Shown: positions 60,485-64,000 of the stretch, in pieces
How the letters are laid out: every line of letters begins with the position of its first letter
Numbering within the stretch: the first letter of the stretch is position 1
Source of the DNA: Monosporascus cannonballus
Taxonomy: Eukaryota; Ascomycota; Sordariomycetes; Xylariales
Length of the DNA stretch: 64,000 nucleotides
Assembly: GCA_004154925.1 (NCBI GenBank)
Contig: QJNS01000027.1
Location: 1 to 64,000, forward strand
Reading direction: 5' to 3'
Program-made: the position numbers and the translations under genes
Notes under the pieces: generated by a model
What the model was told of the DNA's origin: nothing
The model's input: the letters and a program-made list of their open reading frames with translations, nothing else
Database searches by the model: none

Positions 60485-60663
60485 GTCACGTGATGTCTTG
60501 GCTTGGGTCGGATTCAGCTTTCTTGTGGCCCCGACCGTTTGTAGTGAAGCCAAGACCGTTAGGTCATAACACTCAAACAATGTCACTAGCAGTCGTACTT
60601 CAGCTTGCATTGGCGGGAATGTCCTAATAGGCTATGTTCTCAGGCATATTTATAATGTAACTT

Positions 60664-61102
60664 GGGGTTTGCAATGGGTACCCAATGGGTACCCACGAAC
60701 TACCCACGACCATGGGTGGGTAACCGTGGGTGGTTTTGGCTTTTTCCCAAAAATACCTACAACTACTCACCCACGAACTAACCACCCACGGATACCCTTA
60801 CGCATTTTTGAACGCGTATTAATTTACGTACTAATTCGTATTTCCGTTAAAATATTCGCGTATATGAAATTACGTATTAAAACTTAAAAAAATTAACCAA
60901 TAAAAAGTCCTATACCTTATTTAAATCGAGGATATTATCGATATTATGAGTAATTCGGTATTTTAGGTACTTACGAATGGTTAATCCGTAGGTAATTTTA
61001 TTTTACTCACGTACCCCTGTTAGCCACCCACGTAAATTTTTACCCACCTACGGATACCCGTGGTAGGAAATTTTAGCGTGGGTGGGTGAGTAGTGCAAAC
61101 CT
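60664..61102. mobile_element. MITE-like element with 11-bp target-site duplication
   Basis: 439 bp flanked by a perfect 11-bp direct repeat TAATGTAACTT (60653-60663 and 61103-61113). The ends form short imperfect inverted repeats sharing GGTTTGCA. Inside each end lie GGGTACCC and CCCACG/CGTGGG-rich repeats; the middle is AT-rich. No coding capacity. A TSD of 9-11 bp is typical of Mutator-like elements, so a MULE-derived MITE is the best guess. Confidence 0.7.
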
Positions 61103-61248
61103 TAATGTAACTTAACGTACTATAGGCTATAATTGATTTCAGCTCTCTCACACACTCTCTCATAGACCCCACTCACTCATGTATATCGTACATGATTCCT
61201 GGTATCCGGTTCATGGGCGATACCTTCATATGAAGGTGTCCCGCCTTG

Positions 61249-61256
61249 TATATAAG
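61249..61256 (+). promoter_or_regulatory. TATA-like box of the SDR gene
   Basis: TATATAAG lies about 140 nt upstream of the SDR start codon, between a CT-rich stretch (61143-61175) and a pyrimidine-rich leader. Assignment is from position and consensus. Confidence 0.4.
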
Positions 61257-61392
61257 CTGGCTTGTTCGAATCGGTTTCTTGGAGAGATAGAAGTTGAAAA
61301 TTCACGTCCATACACCCTTCGTTTCACCCTTTTCCGTAGTGTTCTCCCCTACTCGCATTTTTTTTACCGCCCCAATACATTTAGCACCCGTC

Positions 61393-62259
61393 ATGTCTCA
61401 GACAAAAGTCTTCCTCATTACCGGATGCTCCTCAGGCTTCGGGAAAGCCCTCGTTCAGAAGTGCCTGGATGCCGGCGACAGAGTGATTGCCACATCACGG
61501 CACTCGGGCTCCCTGTGTTTCTCGAACACCAACGAGCGCAACTACCTCGCCGTAGATGTCGATGTCCGCTCACGGGATAGCATCGAGGCCGTTTTTAACC
61601 GGGCTATCGCTACCTTTGGCCGTGTCGATGTGGTGGTCAACAATGCTGGGCATGGTCTGTGCAGTGCGTTCGAAGAACTCACCGACGACGAGATCCAGTC
61701 GATCATGGACGTCAACTTCATGGGTGCGGCCCGTGTCACTCGTGCCGCCATCCGCACCATGCGCGATGTCAACACGCCGCCAGGTGGCCTCATCCAACAA
61801 ATCTCATCGATCGGCGGCCAGTGCGGCCTGCCCGCCCTCAGCGCTTACTGCGCATCGAAATGGGCCATGGAAGGCCTCACGGAATGCATTGCCAAAGAGA
61901 TGAAACCGGACTGGAATATCCATCTCACTTGCATCGAGCCCGGCGGTTTCCGGACGGAATGGGCCCATAAGAATATGCGCTTCCATCCACCCGAGCAGAT
62001 GTTGCCGGCGTACAACCACGTACAGGCCGAACAAGTCATGGAGGCCATGGGGGCAGCACAGGTTGGCGATCCCATCAAAGGCGCCGCCGCCATCTACACG
62101 CTTGCCCACGTGCCTAACCCCCCGCTGCGGTGTCTTCTGGGTAGCGAGGCCTTTGCGGCGATGGAGGCGAAGTTGAAGCATTACGGCGAAACGTACCGAG
62201 AGTTTGAAGGCATCGCGCTACCCGTCGACATAGATGAGCTGCCACAGGTGTTGCCATAG
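61393..62259 (+). CDS. Short-chain dehydrogenase/reductase (classical SDR)
   Basis: A single-exon gene of 288 aa starting at MSQTKVFLITGCSSGFGKAL; an upstream in-frame extension starts with TTG and is rejected. It has the classical SDR marks: TGCSSGFG cofactor loop (10-17), NNAG (83-86), the catalytic Ser in QISSIGG (about 139) and YCASK (Y152, K156), then EPGGFRTEW. The Arg after ATS at the end of strand 2 favours NADP(H). The length and the IAKEMKPDWNIHLTCIEPGG segment fit the group of fungal oxidoreductases related to 17-beta-HSD-like and ketoreductase proteins. It converges on the reductase gene at 62579. I infer a secondary-metabolism or detoxification role from its neighbours; the substrate is unknown. 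Confidence 0.93.
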   Translation: MSQTKVFLITGCSSGFGKALVQKCLDAGDRVIATSRHSGSLCFSNTNERNYLAVDVDVRSRDSIEAVFNRAIATFGRVDVVVNNAGHGLCSAFEELTDDEIQSIMDVNFMGAARVTRAAIRTMRDVNTPPGGLIQQISSIGGQCGLPALSAYCASKWAMEGLTECIAKEMKPDWNIHLTCIEPGGFRTEWAHKNMRFHPPEQMLPAYNHVQAEQVMEAMGAAQVGDPIKGAAAIYTLAHVPNPPLRCLLGSEAFAAMEAKLKHYGETYREFEGIALPVDIDELPQVLP

Positions 62260-62578
62260 CTGGATAGATAGATAGATAGTAGCCTCTGGTCAGGGTACAA
62301 GGAAAGTTCTTCATGTGGAGGAGGTTTGGTCAACGGAGTGAATAGAAGCAAGCCCTGAATCAAACAAAGATCTCGTCAATAGTATATATATATGTATAGG
62401 GCTCATAAAAGAAGTGATGAATTTGATTTGGTTCCTGAAGCAACCTATACATAACTAGATCGAGACCCCCCTATGGAGTTGGTCGCTAACGTAGTGTTCT
62501 GACAATTCACCATGCCTACTACTATCTACGCCTGCCTGTAGCACCGACATCATTCCCTATAATCTAATGAAATTTTTT
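62260..62578. other. Convergent spacer with (GATA)n microsatellite
   Basis: The spacer starts with a short (GATA)4 tract at about 62262-62279 and carries a (TA)n at about 62379-62392. It contains both 3' untranslated regions and no gene. Confidence 0.45.
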
Positions 62579-64000
62579 TTATGCAAGCCCAACGTTGTCG
62601 GGAAGTGTTTCCTCCTGCAGACCCCATTGTCTTAGCCACTTTACCATCATAGACTCGTCCACGGGACCTAGCTTCGCTAGGCACGGACTCAATTTTCTTG
62701 TCCGTTCCGTTTGCAGAAGCGTCTGTCGGGCACCCCTTTGGTGACCGTCCTCCAGTTCCCGGAAGAAGTCCAGCAGCTTCAGGGCCGGGACGTCCGTGTT
62801 CCGGTATTCCCGGCGTACGGGCGCCGATGTTTTGAGCAGCAGATGCAGCCATTCGGTAAATGGCACGATCCGCACACCGCCTAGACAAGACCGCACGGCC
62901 GGGAGGAGCGTTTCCCACGAGACCGGATGCGGATTGGTCACGTTGAACAGCGCCAGCCTCCGGCGTCGCGGATCCGCCGGGTCCGCGGGGATATCCAAAG
63001 CCAACTCCACGATCACCTGGGCCGCACTGTCGACTGGGATCCAGTCCACCTCGTTCAGCAGTGGTATTGTTTCAGGAAGGGCGGCCAGGGTGTGCGAGGT
63101 TCGCACCAGACTGGGAAGCCATTCGTTGGTGTTCCAGGCGCCGCCATCATACATTGCGGGCCCGGCCACCTGGCCGAGCCGGACAGTGCCTCCCCGCAAG
63201 CCGCACTGGGAGCTCGCATAGTACAACAGGTCCGATGCAATGGCTTTGCTCTGCCCATACCCGTTGCTGGCCAACGACAGATCCGTGAAGTGTCGCTCCG
63301 GAATATGATAGAAGGGCTGTGCGAGGTCGATCTGGCGCCGCCAGTTGTTGACGGCGGCCGTAGAGGATACGAAAAAGAAATAGGGTCGGTGGGCGGCCTG
63401 GACGGCGAACTCGACTAGATTCACTACGCCTTGCATGTGCGGCTCGAAAAAGGACAGAGGGAAGTTGAAATTCACAGGCCACTGATTATGCAGAATGACG
63501 GTCACCCTGGATAAGATGTAGTCATAATCTACGGGATGGAGGCCCAGTAGGGGTTGGGAGAGATCCACCTGCATGAACCGAACATTGATCCTGGTGAAAT
63601 CTGTGCATAGTTCCCTTTCGGCATTGCCCTTCTGCTGGCGCTCGGCGGCATCCCCCCCGCGGTTGAGGCAGATAATTTCGTCCACATCGTTTCTTCGCAG
63701 CAGCGCATCAAGTAAGTAAGAGCCAAGATTGCCAGTGCTTCCGGTGAGAAGGACAGTAGTAGTAGGCGCTGGTGCCCTAGCCACGGGTATGTCCTCTCGG
63801 GAAGGTAGTTGTTGGCGGTATCGCTCGTAGACGTCCTGGAGAACCCCTACTTGGTCGAGAAAAGCGCCTGCCAGCGCGCCTTGTGGACGGCCCAGACTTT
63901 CGAGGAATGTGGTCATGGCGCGCGCGGTGGGATTGGCATAGACGGCTTTTTGGCTGATCCAGCTGGTTTCGAGGCGGAGATCAGGGGAGAACACGGAGGC
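62579..64000 (-). CDS. NRPS-like (A-T-R) enzyme, C-terminal thioester-reductase domain; partial at right edge
   Basis: The frame is open to the window edge (the first in-window start-like codon is GTG, not a true start) and ends with TAA at 62579-62581. About 470 residues are visible. After a short linker (SWISQKAVYANPTARAMTTF) the NAD(P)H-binding fold begins with TVLLTGSTGNLGSYLLDALL, followed by IICLNRG, VSSTAAVNNW, the catalytic YGQSK and WIPVDSAAQVIVEL. This is the R domain of the alpha-aminoadipate-reductase/carboxylic-acid-reductase type, which releases a carrier-bound acyl chain as aldehyde or alcohol. In fungi it usually follows adenylation and carrier domains, expected beyond the edge. 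Nothing is broken in the visible part. Its partner could be the neighbouring SDR. Confidence 0.85.
   Translation of the reverse strand, partial: ASVFSPDLRLETSWISQKAVYANPTARAMTTFLESLGRPQGALAGAFLDQVGVLQDVYERYRQQLPSREDIPVARAPAPTTTVLLTGSTGNLGSYLLDALLRRNDVDEIICLNRGGDAAERQQKGNAERELCTDFTRINVRFMQVDLSQPLLGLHPVDYDYILSRVTVILHNQWPVNFNFPLSFFEPHMQGVVNLVEFAVQAAHRPYFFFVSSTAAVNNWRRQIDLAQPFYHIPERHFTDLSLASNGYGQSKAIASDLLYYASSQCGLRGGTVRLGQVAGPAMYDGGAWNTNEWLPSLVRTSHTLAALPETIPLLNEVDWIPVDSAAQVIVELALDIPADPADPRRRRLALFNVTNPHPVSWETLLPAVRSCLGGVRIVPFTEWLHLLLKTSAPVRREYRNTDVPALKLLDFFRELEDGHQRGARQTLLQTERTRKLSPCLAKLGPVDESMMVKWLRQWGLQEETLPDNVGLA

Noticed and set aside
61294..61392. N-terminal extension of the SDR
   Set aside because: It begins with TTG and has no homology; the ATG at 61393 gives the standard SDR start.
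1..64000. CRISPR array, bacterial operon or prophage
   Set aside because: No regularly spaced repeats; genes are intron-bearing and eukaryotic.

Overview
The window is from a filamentous ascomycete (Pezizomycotina). The evidence is genes broken by 48-66 nt spliceosomal introns with GTAAGT-type donors, secreted fungal hydrolases, an intron-bearing nuclear tRNA-Ser, fungal polyketide and reductase genes, and a ~33 kb AT-rich block showing C-to-T/G-to-A decay typical of repeat-induced point mutation (RIP). I cannot name the species.

Left arm (1-20,200, normal base composition): a three-exon gene for an unrecognised membrane protein (91-1212, -). A secreted M36 fungalysin metalloprotease in five exons (1470-3549, -). 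A gene-poor stretch with one decayed ORF. A GPI-anchored-type S10 serine carboxypeptidase in three exons (7980-9974, +). A secreted GH76 endo-1,6-alpha-mannosidase in four exons (10398-12124, -). A PRELI/MSF1 mitochondrial lipid-transfer protein (15330-16109, -). A frameshifted DUF4804/MavL-like gene (17221-18515, +). Last is a tRNA-Ser(CGA) with an intron, next to a truncated tandem copy of itself. The three secreted or surface hydrolases suggest a role in breaking down external protein and mannan.

Centre (about 20,200-53,100): a RIP-degraded nest of LTR retrotransposons that can be unpacked from target-site duplications. A Ty3/Gypsy element D (21432-51601, +, TSD TAAAA) was hit by chromovirus A (28651-50443, -, TSD CGTTA). 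A was hit by chromovirus C (35184-49692, +, TSD CTTAG/TTTAG). C was hit by chromovirus B (41201-48445, -, TSD TTAAA/TTCAA). Four solo LTRs (22232, 24327, 25785, 50786), each with a perfect 5-bp TSD, also landed in D. Net lengths are 7394 (D), 7279 (A), 7259 (C) and 7245 bp (B). A, B and C each carry, between the chromodomain and the 3' LTR, an antisense open frame for a coiled-coil protein. It overlaps the 3' end of pol tail to tail and is the most interesting unexplained feature here.

Right arm (53,100-64,000): remains of a secondary-metabolism locus. It holds an EthD-like exon, an Ayg1-like hydrolase pseudogene, a highly-reducing-type PKS pseudogene (KS-AT-DH) broken mainly by indels, and an NmrA-like gene whose start codon has become ATA. 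After a 439-bp MITE-like element with an 11-bp TSD come an intact short-chain dehydrogenase (61393-62259, +) and, running off the right edge, the thioester-reductase domain of an NRPS-like (A-T-R type) enzyme (62579-64000, -).
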